Virus record (IMG/VR): IMGVR_UViG_3300049215_000210
Coordinates: 1 to 52,701 of that record
DNA length: 52,701 bases
Reading direction: 5' to 3' (one strand)
Source: a virus
Part shown: positions 24,584 through 33,049 of the stretch, piece after piece
How positions within the stretch are numbered: position 1 is the stretch's first letter
Layout: each line of letters opens with the position of its first letter
The notes under the pieces: model-generated
What the model saw: the letters and a program-made list of their open reading frames with translations, nothing else
Told to the model about the DNA's origin: nothing
Databases searched by the model: none
Program-made: the position numbers and the translations under genes

Positions 24584-25126
24584 CTATACTCCCAACGCGA
24601 CCCGGGCCGCGACCTGTGCGATTGTTGGGGCCACTAGCGCGGCGCTCCCCCACTTGACGCCATCCGTCTGGGCCGAATCCGCGATGAGTACCGTGTTGTC
24701 CGCGCCGACCGCCAGCTTGTCGAGCACCGTGGCCGAGCGCGCGACCAGGATGTCGCCCTTCGTGTAGGACGACTGCGCGGTCCCGCCGTCCGCTACCGGC
24801 AACACACCCGTCACGTCCGCCGCCAGGTCCACCGCCGAGTAGGTCGGGTCGCCGGCTGCGTTGCCGTGGAGGACTTTGTTGGCATCCCCCGGGTCCGTGA
24901 GCGCACGGATTTCTGCCCCTCCCGCCCCCAAAATGACGTGCGTATCGGTGAGCGTCCCCGAGTTGGTGACCGAGCCGGCCCCGCCCCCACCCGACCGGTT
25001 GTTGTCGACCCCGAAGGTCTGAGCCCACCGGAGATTGATAACCGTCTCGATGGTGTTCAGGTCCTCCCAGAGGGACTGCCGCACCGCCTCCCAAGGCCCG
25101 CGTACGAATTTCTTCAGCTGCAGCAT
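24584..25126 (-). CDS. Tail fibre-like protein, 180 residues
   Basis: An N-terminal helix (WEAVRQSLWEDLNTIETVIN) may anchor to the tail. Then comes a fibre-shaft-like region with the familiar phage motif VLPVADGGTAQSSYTKGDIL and DKLAVGADNTVLIADS (about 110-160), seen in many tail fibres. The ATG overlaps the neighbouring stop. Confidence 0.6.
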   Translation of the reverse strand: MLQLKKFVRGPWEAVRQSLWEDLNTIETVINLRWAQTFGVDNNRSGGGGAGSVTNSGTLTDTHVILGAGGAEIRALTDPGDANKVLHGNAAGDPTYSAVDLAADVTGVLPVADGGTAQSSYTKGDILVARSATVLDKLAVGADNTVLIADSAQTDGVKWGSAALVAPTIAQVAARVALGV

Positions 25127-25995
25127 TAGGACCTCTCCTCATTGCGGGACTTGAGCGCGAACCGGTGAATCGCCCACCGGGGGACAGCGCTCACCGAGAT
25201 AGGGCCATTCGACCGCCCAGCGATGGTCATCACACCCTCGCCAATCCACACGTAGCCCTCGTAGTCCACCGAGCCCCAGCAGTAGGCAGAGGTCGACACC
25301 TTGTCGGCCGAGACGGTGAAGGCGTAGGGGCCGCTTTCGGTCGGCGTCCCAGTGATGGCACCGGTCGAGGAGTTGAGATGCAACCCTGCCGGCAACGCTC
25401 CATCCGCAATCGAGAACGTGAACCCACTCGTTCCGCATGGTGAGGAGGTCACCGCAATTGTCGGGAGGGAGTTGAAATTTAGCCCGCCGCCACCAGTGAG
25501 GCTAGCGTTTGAGGCAAACGTCAGCGTGATGGTCGTGTCGACAATCGCACCCGACACCGCTTGGTCGGCCGCCCCGCCGCCATCGAGATGCCGACCCACG
25601 CAGGTCGCCACCACTTGCGCTGTCCCGTTGGTCGGGTTCAGGAGCGTGTAGTCGCTGATGCCAAACCCAGTGCGGGTCGGTGCGTACGCCTGCAGTGGGG
25701 AGGAGGTGCTTCCTCGCTTGTAGCCAGAGGTCGGCGCGTAACAATACGTGTTCCCATCCCCCGACTGCGACCCATTTTCCTGTGGGTCCATGAAGAAGGT
25801 ATACCCAGACGGCCCACCGGGGGTCGTCAGAAAGCTGTTGTCTGGATTCATTATCCACTGGTCGACGGAGAAAGGAGGATTGACTCCGTTATCCCACAGA
25901 GAAGTCCCGAGCCCGATGGTGAAGTACAACCCATTCGAGACCGTGGGGAAATTTCCGTTCCCCGAAACGCCGACATCCAGGAAGGCGTTGGCCAT
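25126..25995 (-). CDS. Tail-associated protein with putative Ig-like domain, 289 residues
   Basis: The motif LPAGLHLNSSTGAITGTP followed by ESGPYAFTVSA (about 205-235) is the signature of a cadherin/He_PIG-type Ig fold. The N-terminal part is aromatic and Gly-rich with no recognised domain. Likely displayed on tail or fibre. One-base overlaps join it to both neighbours. Confidence 0.6.
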   Translation of the reverse strand: MANAFLDVGVSGNGNFPTVSNGLYFTIGLGTSLWDNGVNPPFSVDQWIMNPDNSFLTTPGGPSGYTFFMDPQENGSQSGDGNTYCYAPTSGYKRGSTSSPLQAYAPTRTGFGISDYTLLNPTNGTAQVVATCVGRHLDGGGAADQAVSGAIVDTTITLTFASNASLTGGGGLNFNSLPTIAVTSSPCGTSGFTFSIADGALPAGLHLNSSTGAITGTPTESGPYAFTVSADKVSTSAYCWGSVDYEGYVWIGEGVMTIAGRSNGPISVSAVPRWAIHRFALKSRNEERS

Positions 25996-26393
25996 TACTC
26001 ACCCGCCAAACTTATCCGCAACGACAGGGAAATGATGCCACCCAGAAACGGGGTATACTCCGTGATGTTCTCCGCCACGATGAGCGTCGTCCCAGCAGAG
26101 TCCGTGATGTAATAGCCGTAGACTTTGCCTGAGCCCATTGTCGGACCTGTGAAATCAAACTCCACAAACTCCGAGTAGAGGGCCACCAACGGGTCCGCCA
26201 GCGTATACCCCCAGTTGGCCGCTGTCAGGGTCTGTGCCGCGTAGCCGCCACCCGCAACCTCCGTGAAATCCGCAATCACCGTGTTATTGGCGATGGTGAA
26301 GTTGTTGGAGAACAGCTTGACCTTATTGCTAGCGAGCGCCAACATCCCCTGCAAGAATGACCGGCGGCTCACGTTGGGAAACAGCATCGACAT
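25995..26393 (-). CDS. Putative virion protein with twin-arginine-like N-terminus, 132 residues
   Basis: The N-terminus has SRRSFLQGMLALAS, which matches the Tat signal consensus SRRxFLK followed by a short hydrophobic stretch. The remaining ~100 residues are beta-rich, like a small tail protein. It could be a genuine Tat substrate or a chance match in a virion protein; the hydrophobic part is short, so this is not decided. Confidence 0.5.
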   Translation of the reverse strand: MSMLFPNVSRRSFLQGMLALASNKVKLFSNNFTIANNTVIADFTEVAGGGYAAQTLTAANWGYTLADPLVALYSEFVEFDFTGPTMGSGKVYGYYITDSAGTTLIVAENITEYTPFLGGIISLSLRISLAGE

Positions 26394-26402
26394 GGACGTA
26401 TC

Positions 26403-28331
26403 CTAACTGTCAGAAATCCGAATTTGTATCGAGTGCGCGTGAGACATCTTCATTTGGTCCATGAGGCGAAACACGTAGGTTTCATCTTCCTCGGGCGAGA
26501 GGTCCACCTCAATCGCCTCAGAAGTTTCAAGGCCAAAGTCCCTAATGATACGAACCTTGATAGAGTGTCCCTCACTGGCCGTCGCAAGCAGCCCTGCCGC
26601 CATTGCGCCCCACCAGTTGAGCAGGCCGGCCTGGATGTAGGGTTTCGTCAGGATGACCGACTCGTACTCGTCGCCCATGTCCGTGTCACCCGCATCGCAC
26701 CGGGCGATACGGGGCGAGTCTCCGTCAGTTCCGAAGATGAACGGTCGCTGGCTGAGAGTGATACTCCCATCGCCCTCGATGACCCACTCGGTGTAGGTGG
26801 TCACGTAGAGGGCCTCAGTAATCGTTCCATCCGCCAGTGACCACCCGCCGGTGACCGCCGCGGTCCCCTGCCACTGCGTGTTGGAGGTTTGGTTGACGAA
26901 CTTGAGGTTCGGTTCATCCGCCCCATCGGCCGCCAACCACCAGTGGGCTTGCCTCTTGTAGTTGTAGAAGAGTCCCGTCGCAATCACATGGTTCGCTTCG
27001 AGGTTCACCCGCTGCCAGGTGTTGCGGAGGCCCTCCATTGTCATCACGCCGCCGGTGCCGATGCGCGAGGGTCCGAACGTCGGGTCCAGGAAGTAGATGC
27101 AAGGCTGCCCCGCTTCATCCGCGCCCTGGAAGATGCTCCCGGGAATCGCGCCCCGCTGCGTAGACAGCGTAATAGCGGTGTACGCCTGCGCAAAATCCTG
27201 CGTCCTCGACAGCATGTAGATGCGCTGCCACTTGAACGCGTACCAGTTGCCGTTGACCGCGTTGGAAATCCCCGTCAGTGGTCCGCCGGCATAGTTGTCG
27301 AGGCTCAGGGAGGTCACAATGTCGGTGCCGCCCGTCGTCACGATGGGCTGACGCTGGCTGTTCGCTACTCCCGGGTCTTCGCTGGCAGGTGACCAGTAGA
27401 CGGTCGACGCCAATGAGAGGTCATTCCAGTTGCCGGCCCCGAGGAGACGGTCACCATCGTTGGCGAGAAACCGAAAGGACGGCTGCGTGAGGTACGCGCC
27501 TATCGCCGCCGACAACTCCCCCGCATCCTGAAACGATGTCGGGTCCACAGTATGGTCATCATAAGTGGTTGTGCCAATCGCCACCGTAGCCAATTCGTAG
27601 AAATCCGAATCATCATCAGACCCTTCGATAATCCAGTGGGTCTCGCCTTCGTTCGGGAGCGTCCCCTGCGTGATGGTGACGGTATCCTTCCCGGTAGGCG
27701 TGATAGATGCAGAATCACTCGGTTCTGAGAGTCGGACGATAGTCGAGCCAGAAAGCTGCGCCACTCGATAGCGGTAGTACCTCGTCCCCACCATCGAGCC
27801 GCTACCGCTACTACCGAGGCTAGGCACACCAGGCTCAGCCAGCCCAGTGACCTGCCAAGTAGAATTGTCGTAATAATGGAGGCGGTCGTGCCCACTATTA
27901 TAAGCAAGAAACAGAAATCCATTGAGAGACTGCGCTCGGATTTGATAGATGTCCGGTTGTGTTTCGAGAATCGCGGACCCCGAGGGAATGGTGATGGAGG
28001 TCCACGCGGGACTTCCGCTCACCGACCCAAGTCGCTTGTAGGCAATCGGGGCGTGCGACCCACCGGGCTCCGCAAAGATGACCACCAGTTCGGGGTCGAA
28101 TACCGAGTTGGTCGGGAACCACTCGACACCGAAAACCGCGGCGGTCATGTTGGTGAGCGTAGTGCCGCTGAGGCTCAGCTCCTCGCAGCCGGCACGCCTC
28201 TCCCCAAACGTCGACTGAAACCACTCCACGTTCATGGCGAGCGGAACCTGATTGTCGGGGAGCGCGGGCTGCGGGTCGGTGTCATTCATGCCGCCCCGCA
28301 GATTCATCATCTCGATATCTGCGGTCGCCAT
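26403..28331 (-). CDS. Large tail protein, beta-propeller-like, 642 residues
   Basis: Begins with IEMMNLRGGMNDTDPQPALPDNQ, a typical start of podovirus tail (tubular or needle-region) proteins that list contacts with the adaptor. The rest has repeated beta units with aromatic ends (FLFLAYNSGHDRLHYYD, STVYWSPASEDPG, NGNWYAFKWQRIYML), suggesting a beta-propeller. Start ATG 28331 follows the preceding TAA; an upstream in-frame start at 28355 overlaps the adaptor gene. Confidence 0.6.
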   Translation of the reverse strand: MATADIEMMNLRGGMNDTDPQPALPDNQVPLAMNVEWFQSTFGERRAGCEELSLSGTTLTNMTAAVFGVEWFPTNSVFDPELVVIFAEPGGSHAPIAYKRLGSVSGSPAWTSITIPSGSAILETQPDIYQIRAQSLNGFLFLAYNSGHDRLHYYDNSTWQVTGLAEPGVPSLGSSGSGSMVGTRYYRYRVAQLSGSTIVRLSEPSDSASITPTGKDTVTITQGTLPNEGETHWIIEGSDDDSDFYELATVAIGTTTYDDHTVDPTSFQDAGELSAAIGAYLTQPSFRFLANDGDRLLGAGNWNDLSLASTVYWSPASEDPGVANSQRQPIVTTGGTDIVTSLSLDNYAGGPLTGISNAVNGNWYAFKWQRIYMLSRTQDFAQAYTAITLSTQRGAIPGSIFQGADEAGQPCIYFLDPTFGPSRIGTGGVMTMEGLRNTWQRVNLEANHVIATGLFYNYKRQAHWWLAADGADEPNLKFVNQTSNTQWQGTAAVTGGWSLADGTITEALYVTTYTEWVIEGDGSITLSQRPFIFGTDGDSPRIARCDAGDTDMGDEYESVILTKPYIQAGLLNWWGAMAAGLLATASEGHSIKVRIIRDFGLETSEAIEVDLSPEEDETYVFRLMDQMKMSHAHSIQIRISDS

Positions 28332-28333
28332 GA

Positions 28334-28984
28334 TTAGGTCACCGGCTGGGACCACCAGGGGTTGGTGAAGTTATCCTTCCCCTGAACGATGTCCTTGTAG
28401 GCCGTCTTGGCGAGGAAGTACATGAGTTTCCCACGCTGGGTCTCGTACTTGCCTTCGAACTTGGTCGCCATGTCAGGCTTTTCCATTTTGTCGTACTCAT
28501 CCGCCATCACCCCATAGACCAGAGCGATGTGGAAGTTCTCCGGAAACGCCGGTTCGTCCGTGCCGGTCATCGTGTCGACCGTGGCTATCACGTCAGCAGT
28601 CAACATATACTCCGACGACGGGATGGAGCTGAGGAAGATTTGGCATGTGGTCGCGCCTGTCAGCGATACCGCATACATCTGCGCCGGGTCCGTACCGGGA
28701 ATCTGGTTCCGCAGCTCCTGGAACGACATCTGTGTGAGCACGATGTACGGGTCGAAGTTCGTGTTGAACACCGACAGCAGCTTGAGAATCCCCGTGAACG
28801 TCAGGTAGCGGTCATCAATGGCCGTCGTGGCCGTTGTGGTCGTGCGCGCAATCGTATCCACCCCGCACTCAGTCATCAGCTGCTTGAAGCGGTCATTGAC
28901 CTCCTCCCCAATGCGGGTCGTCGCATCAGCGGAGGTCAGGTTCATGCGCTTTTTCACTTGCTCGACGATTTGGTCGAACGTCAC
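28334..28984 (-). CDS. Head-tail adaptor / tail tubular-like protein, 216 residues
   Basis: Begins MTFDQIVEQVKKRMNL, followed by helices and EEVNDRFKQLMTECG, matching phage adaptor proteins that ring the portal. The C-terminus (EYDKMEKPDMATKFEGKYE, RGKLMYFLAK) also fits this family. It lies between head genes and the large tail protein, the expected place. Confidence 0.65.
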   Translation of the reverse strand: MTFDQIVEQVKKRMNLTSADATTRIGEEVNDRFKQLMTECGVDTIARTTTTATTAIDDRYLTFTGILKLLSVFNTNFDPYIVLTQMSFQELRNQIPGTDPAQMYAVSLTGATTCQIFLSSIPSSEYMLTADVIATVDTMTGTDEPAFPENFHIALVYGVMADEYDKMEKPDMATKFEGKYETQRGKLMYFLAKTAYKDIVQGKDNFTNPWWSQPVT

Positions 28985-28993
28985 CGCAGACTC

Positions 28994-29401
28994 CTAGTCC
29001 TGGTCTTCGCCGTCCGGGTCCTGCATGGAGTCGGGCTCGGCCCCGTGCATCCCCATGTGCGTGATTTGCAGCTCCATCCGCGAGGACGGCTCCTCCCCAT
29101 CCCGGTGGTTGTGGCTCACCGAGACGACCTTAGCATGCGCCTTCAGCTTGACCTTGTGGCCGGCCTTGGCCTTGTGGACGCCGAGTTTCTTCGCCTGGTC
29201 GCCATCCACATGGATACGGAGACCGTAGGGATACTCCTCACGGCTCAGGACTTCATGGGGCGAATTCTTGTGCGTCTTCGAGTTCGAGGAAGACTTCGTG
29301 ACCTTGTTCTTCATCGAATGGATGACCGCATCCTTCTCGCTCATCCCCTTCCGCATCATTGCCTTCTGATTCTCGCGGTCGATGGCTTCTTCGTGCTTCA
29401 T
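28994..29401 (-). CDS. Small capsid-associated protein, 135 residues
   Basis: A Lys/His-rich N-terminus, then EYPYGLRIHVDGDQAKKLGV, GHKVKLKAHAKVVSVS and RMELQITHMGM. This pattern (YPYGL, Gly/Lys barrel, MELQIT end) is that of small phage proteins found beside major capsid genes and thought to staple or stabilise the capsid. The assignment comes from pattern memory. Confidence 0.6.
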   Translation of the reverse strand: MKHEEAIDRENQKAMMRKGMSEKDAVIHSMKNKVTKSSSNSKTHKNSPHEVLSREEYPYGLRIHVDGDQAKKLGVHKAKAGHKVKLKAHAKVVSVSHNHRDGEEPSSRMELQITHMGMHGAEPDSMQDPDGEDQD

Positions 29402-29403
29402 GA

Positions 29404-29763
29404 TTACCCTCGGAGAACGTTTTTGGCGAACATCGCCTGTTTCTTGGCCTTTGGGCCGAACTTGCCCGCCGCCGCCGCAGCCTTCTTCGCGGCCGGAATC
29501 TTCTCGCCCTGGGGAACGTGCAAGGATTCATGCAGCCCACCGGGGTGGAACGAGATGGGCTTCTGTCCCGCCTTGTTGGGCTCGATGGTCTTCATCTTCT
29601 TCGTGCCGGCCTTCTTCGGCGGGTCAGCTTTCTTCTTGGAGCGCGATTTCCCGGCCTTCCTGTACGCCGCTGCGATGGCCTGGTCCTCAGGGTGCCCCGC
29701 CCTGCGCATCTCTGCAATGTTCGAGCTGATTACGTCTTTCGAGCTACCACTTATGAGAGGCAT
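29404..29763 (-). CDS. Small basic phage protein, 119 residues
   Basis: Begins [20 protein letters not shown] followed by [12 protein letters not shown], a common phage head-region module (MPLxxGxSxxxISxNI...QAxAIAxxKA). The rest is Lys/Ala/Pro-rich. Probably a minor head protein; function unknown. Confidence 0.65.
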   Translation of the reverse strand: MPLISGSSKDVISSNIAEMRRAGHPEDQAIAAAYRKAGKSRSKKKADPPKKAGTKKMKTIEPNKAGQKPISFHPGGLHESLHVPQGEKIPAAKKAAAAAGKFGPKAKKQAMFAKNVLRG

Positions 29764-29774
29764 GGTCGTTCTCC

Positions 29775-30428
29775 TTACACTTGCGTGCCAGCCGGCACGA
29801 ACTTGACCTTCAGGTATTTCGCCACGATGTCGTCGGTCGTGGTGGCAATCAACTTCAGGTAGATGTGAATCGCGTTGGCGAGCGTTTCGGTTGGGGCCGC
29901 CGACTGCACCAACACCGACCCACTCTCACTGAGCACCGCTCCCGATATCTGGGTCGCCGCCCCCGTTCGCATCACTGTGGCCTTGTGCAGGCGCGCGATG
30001 TTCTGGGTTGTCGCGGTCACGCTGGCAATCACCGTCGCGCCAAAGTACAGGAACGAAGTTTTGTCCGCTCCGTTGTCGGCTCCAATCATCAGGGCTTCGA
30101 TTTCCAGGGCGTCCCCCGCGCTGGCCAGGAGACCCGCCGGCACGGTGAGGTCATACACCGTGGTCAATCCGTTATCCACGTTCCCCGCTGACGTGTGCGA
30201 CCCACCAACCCCAGTCACCGGCCGCAGCCCGTTGACGGTCAGAACCGCCGTATCCACCGTGACCGAATTGAACTCGACATCGTCCGTGGTGTTGAGGTCC
30301 TGGTCGAAGGGATTCCCACCACCCGCCAGCAGCCCATCATCATCCACCCGCACCGGGACATTGTCCCCACCAGAGGTCCGTCCCACCAACACGACAAACG
30401 GTTTCGGCCCGACAATTTCTCCAGCCAT
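29775..30428 (-). CDS. Putative head decoration or fibre protein, 217 residues
   Basis: The N-terminus contains [20 protein letters not shown], a unit also found twice in the 76-residue protein next door. The C-terminal ~150 residues form a beta-rich TNF- or jelly-roll-like domain ([20 protein letters not shown]). Start ATG 30428 overlaps the neighbouring TAA by one base; an earlier in-frame codon at 30440 is not favoured. Confidence 0.55.
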   Translation of the reverse strand: MAGEIVGPKPFVVLVGRTSGGDNVPVRVDDDGLLAGGGNPFDQDLNTTDDVEFNSVTVDTAVLTVNGLRPVTGVGGSHTSAGNVDNGLTTVYDLTVPAGLLASAGDALEIEALMIGADNGADKTSFLYFGATVIASVTATTQNIARLHKATVMRTGAATQISGAVLSESGSVLVQSAAPTETLANAIHIYLKLIATTTDDIVAKYLKVKFVPAGTQV

Positions 30429-30658
30429 TAGAGATTCCAATCTATGTTGAGAAGCCCATCCGCATCACAGAGGACGGGGATGTTGTTTCCGTCAATCGTT
30501 CGCCCGCACACGACCCGCATATCCTTCACGCCGCAGCCGCCGCCCACCGGGTCTCCGGACCCGTCAATGATTCCGGTCGACCCCACGCGGATGGGGATGT
30601 TGTCCCCATCGGTGGTGCGAGCCAAACCCAGCGAAAGCGGCTGCGGTCCCGTCGCCAT
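30428..30658 (-). CDS. Small protein with two copies of the GDNIP unit, 76 residues
   Basis: It consists almost entirely of two repeats: ARTTDGDNIPIRVGSTGII and GRTIDGNNIPVLCDADGLL, separated by a Gly/Asp linker. The same unit begins the next gene. Probably a small adhesive virion module, for instance a fibre anchor. Confidence 0.55.
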   Translation of the reverse strand: MATGPQPLSLGLARTTDGDNIPIRVGSTGIIDGSGDPVGGGCGVKDMRVVCGRTIDGNNIPVLCDADGLLNIDWNL

Positions 30659-30661
30659 GCC

Positions 30662-31216
30662 CTACTCCTGCGCGCCCTTGCGGAAGTGACCCTTGCGGCT
30701 GGCCGGCGCGGTCAGCTGCGCAATCGCCTCACGCTGCGCTTCGTCCTTCTCGTTCTCCTCGGCCTGCCACGCCACAATCTGTTCCAAGAAATGCTTGAAG
30801 TTGTTGTAGTAGCCTCGGAGTTCGAACCGATTGTCAGGGCTCTTGTTGTCGTAGCGGAAGTACACGATACGGTCGTTGCCGTTGTTCTGGTAAACCACCT
30901 CAACCTTGCGGTCGAAGTAGCGTCCACCCCGGTTGATTTGGTTCAGGAGGTCGATTTCCGCATTCGTCAGCACGCCCGCGTCAATCTGACGGTCGTTCTG
31001 GAAGGCGGTCAGCTTGAGGATGCTTCGGCCGGCGTTGACCCGGCGGAGGTACTCTCCGAATTTGACCGTGCGGGCGGGCTGGGCGGCATTCACGCCTGCG
31101 ACCACCGCCGCAGAAATCATCTCGCCCAACGCTTTCATGTCGATGTTGCCGTGCGCGTCGTACGGCACGTCACTCTTGACTTCGGGAACCGCCGGAGTTT
31201 GTGTCTGTTCAGCCAT
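30662..31216 (-). CDS. Hypothetical virion-block protein, 184 residues
   Basis: A Glu/Pro-rich N-terminus, then a helical and mixed domain (RTVKFGEYLRRVNAGRSIL, IDLLNQINRGGRYFDRK, IVYFRYDNKSPDNR). GGAAGGA lies before ATG 31216. Not recognised; position suggests a minor structural protein. Confidence 0.5.
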   Translation of the reverse strand: MAEQTQTPAVPEVKSDVPYDAHGNIDMKALGEMISAAVVAGVNAAQPARTVKFGEYLRRVNAGRSILKLTAFQNDRQIDAGVLTNAEIDLLNQINRGGRYFDRKVEVVYQNNGNDRIVYFRYDNKSPDNRFELRGYYNNFKHFLEQIVAWQAEENEKDEAQREAIAQLTAPASRKGHFRKGAQE

Positions 31217-31300
31217 TGTCGTGTCCTTCCGCTCAGGAGAGCGTTGAGCAGGCCGGTTATTTGGACTCAGCCCCTCTGTGGTGGCGCGTGATTGCGCCGG

Positions 31301-31711
31301 TTATGTGGTCACTTCTGTGACCAGAACAGCGCCCGTGCCGCTCTGCGTCACCACGGAAACCACGCCCGTGTATCCATCCTTCGGGGACTCGTAAGAGCCC
31401 TGGTTGGAGATTCGTACCGTGTAGGCCGCCGCCGATGCGGTCGCCGCAAACGCGATGTAGATGTTCCGCCCGCTGTCGTTGTAGACGATGAACTGGCGAC
31501 GATTCGCATTGGCCGCCAACAGCACGCCGCTCGATGCGGTGGCGTTGACCGAGACGACCGTCGCGGCTGCTGGCCGTGACGCATCAAACCCCGTCAGCTG
31601 GTCGCCGTTTCCATTGACGACCGCGACATCGACCGGCTTGGCATTGGTCAGCGTACGGGCTGAGACAACGACCCCGTTCTGCTCAACCTGTACGTTTCCT
31701 GTCAGTGGCAT
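31301..31711 (-). CDS. Putative decoration/fibre protein, 136 residues
   Basis: Beta-rich, Val/Ala/Thr/Gly-rich with RRQFIVYNDSGRNIYIAFA and VSVVTQSGTGAVLVTEV, as in small phage surface proteins. GAGGAG lies upstream of ATG 31711. No catalytic motif. Confidence 0.5.
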   Translation of the reverse strand: MPLTGNVQVEQNGVVVSARTLTNAKPVDVAVVNGNGDQLTGFDASRPAAATVVSVNATASSGVLLAANANRRQFIVYNDSGRNIYIAFAATASAAAYTVRISNQGSYESPKDGYTGVVSVVTQSGTGAVLVTEVTT

Positions 31712-31744
31712 GACGCCTACTCCTCAAAAACGGAGAGGACGAAC

Positions 31745-31781
31745 CGGGCTATCCAACTCGCCCTCTCCTGAGAATAGCCCG
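31745..31781 (-). terminator. Hairpin with alternative pairing between virion genes
   Basis: CGGGCTAT (31745-31752) pairs with ATAGCCCG (31774-31781). A competing pairing GGAGAGG/CCTCTCC involves sequence just outside and inside it. It may attenuate or stabilise the virion message; there is no T-tract. Confidence 0.4.
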
Positions 31782-31782
31782 C

Positions 31783-32412
31783 TTATCCGGTGAACGTCGC
31801 GCCCGCCGCAACCTTCACGAACGCACGGCCAGCCCAGCCAGCCGCCAACGCCACGATGTCCGCCTGGTCACCGATGACCGCCTGGCCGTCGACCAGGTTG
31901 ATGGCATCCGCCGTGAACGCTGCCTCGCTGTCGCCCGCCGTCCCGTCACCCGGGAAGACCGACCCCGCGATGTTGTCACCTTCCGCCGACGTGATGGAGT
32001 AACTCCCACCGCTCGGCGCTGTCTGCACGATGAAGCGCGCGTTGAAACCTGTCGAGCCCGAGAGCGCCGGCAACGTGACCGTGAAGCCACCCGCCAGGTT
32101 CAGGGCGAACACCTTGCCGCTGTCCGCCAACGTCAGCACCCGCGTAGTCGTCAGGACCTCGACCCTCGCACCACCCACGCCGGCCGAAATCACCCACAGG
32201 GGGCTCGCCGCCGTGCCGCTGTTGATGTACTGCAGACCGTTGGTGTAGTCGATGTACAGGGAGCCCGGGCCGGCGTAGTTCAGACCCGTGCCTGACGTAC
32301 CGCTGGTCGGTGCGCCCGCACCGCTGATAATCGCTGTCGAAGGAGAACCGTTGATTCGAAGACCGGGCTTCGTGAAAGGACGCCCGCCTTTGTAGATGGG
32401 ACCACCCGCCAT
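31783..32412 (-). CDS. Putative head fibre or decoration protein, 209 residues
   Basis: An N-terminal Gly/Pro/Lys-rich region, GAPTSGTSGTG, then SLYIDYTNGLQYINSG, a motif of phage fibre proteins (YIDxxNGxxYxN), and a Gly/Ala/Thr beta domain with SGKVFALN. AGGAGT lies upstream of ATG. Likely surface-exposed on the head. Confidence 0.55.
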   Translation of the reverse strand: MAGGPIYKGGRPFTKPGLRINGSPSTAIISGAGAPTSGTSGTGLNYAGPGSLYIDYTNGLQYINSGTAASPLWVISAGVGGARVEVLTTTRVLTLADSGKVFALNLAGGFTVTLPALSGSTGFNARFIVQTAPSGGSYSITSAEGDNIAGSVFPGDGTAGDSEAAFTADAINLVDGQAVIGDQADIVALAAGWAGRAFVKVAAGATFTG

Positions 32413-32458
32413 GATGAATTACTCCTGAGGGACAACCGGCCCCTTGCGGAAAAAGGAA

Positions 32459-32477
32459 GGGGGTCAGGGCGACCCCC
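32459..32477 (-). terminator. Rho-independent terminator after decoration protein gene
   Basis: GGGGGTC (32459-32465) and GACCCCC (32471-32477) form a 7-bp stem with a 5-nt loop. In the minus direction it is followed by TTCCTTTTT, a T-tract. It would end or reduce transcription after the capsid and decoration genes. Confidence 0.75.
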
Positions 32478-32484
32478 ATTCCAA

Positions 32485-33000
32485 CTACGACATCTTGATT
32501 CCACCCCACGGACGGCTGAACTGGCAGTTGACCACGGCGGCCCCTGTCGTCGCTGCACGCGAGATGATGTTGCTGACCTGCCGGTCGGTTGTGGCCGCGT
32601 CATCGAGGCTGCCACCCGTCGAGCAGAAGTACAGGAGCGCGTTGTCCGCCACGCTGGCGACCAGCGAGACCGGGAACGTGCCCGTGATGGCGTACCATGC
32701 ACCGCGCGCCGGGTCGGTGTTGGCGACGAGCGCCACCGCAACCGGGCCGAGGCATGTGGCCGCTGAGTCGGTGTCCGCCAGAGCCGTCACCCCCGCCTCG
32801 TCGTAGGTCACAACGGAACCGACCGCTGTGGACGCCACGCCCAGGAGGAACACGAATTCCGCGAACCCGCCAACCGCATCGAGACCCGCGACAACCGAGC
32901 CGTAGGGCATGATGGGGTTGCTGGCCGAGTCGACGGCGTACGTGACACCGATGACGCCGACGTTGGCCTGAAGATTACCTGTGATGATAGGAGTTGCCAT
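32485..33000 (-). CDS. Capsid decoration-like protein, 171 residues
   Basis: Ala/Val/Gly/Thr-rich beta protein immediately downstream of the major capsid gene, in the place of DUF2190-type decoration proteins (SVVTYDEAGVTALADTDSAA, PARGAWYAITGTFPV). AAGGAA lies before ATG 33000, and a terminator follows. Role: capsid surface stabilisation, inferred. Confidence 0.6.
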   Translation of the reverse strand: MATPIITGNLQANVGVIGVTYAVDSASNPIMPYGSVVAGLDAVGGFAEFVFLLGVASTAVGSVVTYDEAGVTALADTDSAATCLGPVAVALVANTDPARGAWYAITGTFPVSLVASVADNALLYFCSTGGSLDDAATTDRQVSNIISRAATTGAAVVNCQFSRPWGGIKMS

Positions 33001-33027
33001 TGTTTTTCCTTTGCTTCTAGAAGGTGA

Positions 33028-33043
33028 GGGGGCCTAAGCCCCC
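33028..33043 (-). terminator. GC-rich hairpin after major capsid gene
   Basis: GGGGGC and GCCCCC form a 6-bp stem with a 4-nt loop just downstream of the capsid stop. No T-tract follows directly; partial termination or mRNA stabilisation is possible. Confidence 0.5.
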
Positions 33044-33049
33044 ATCATC

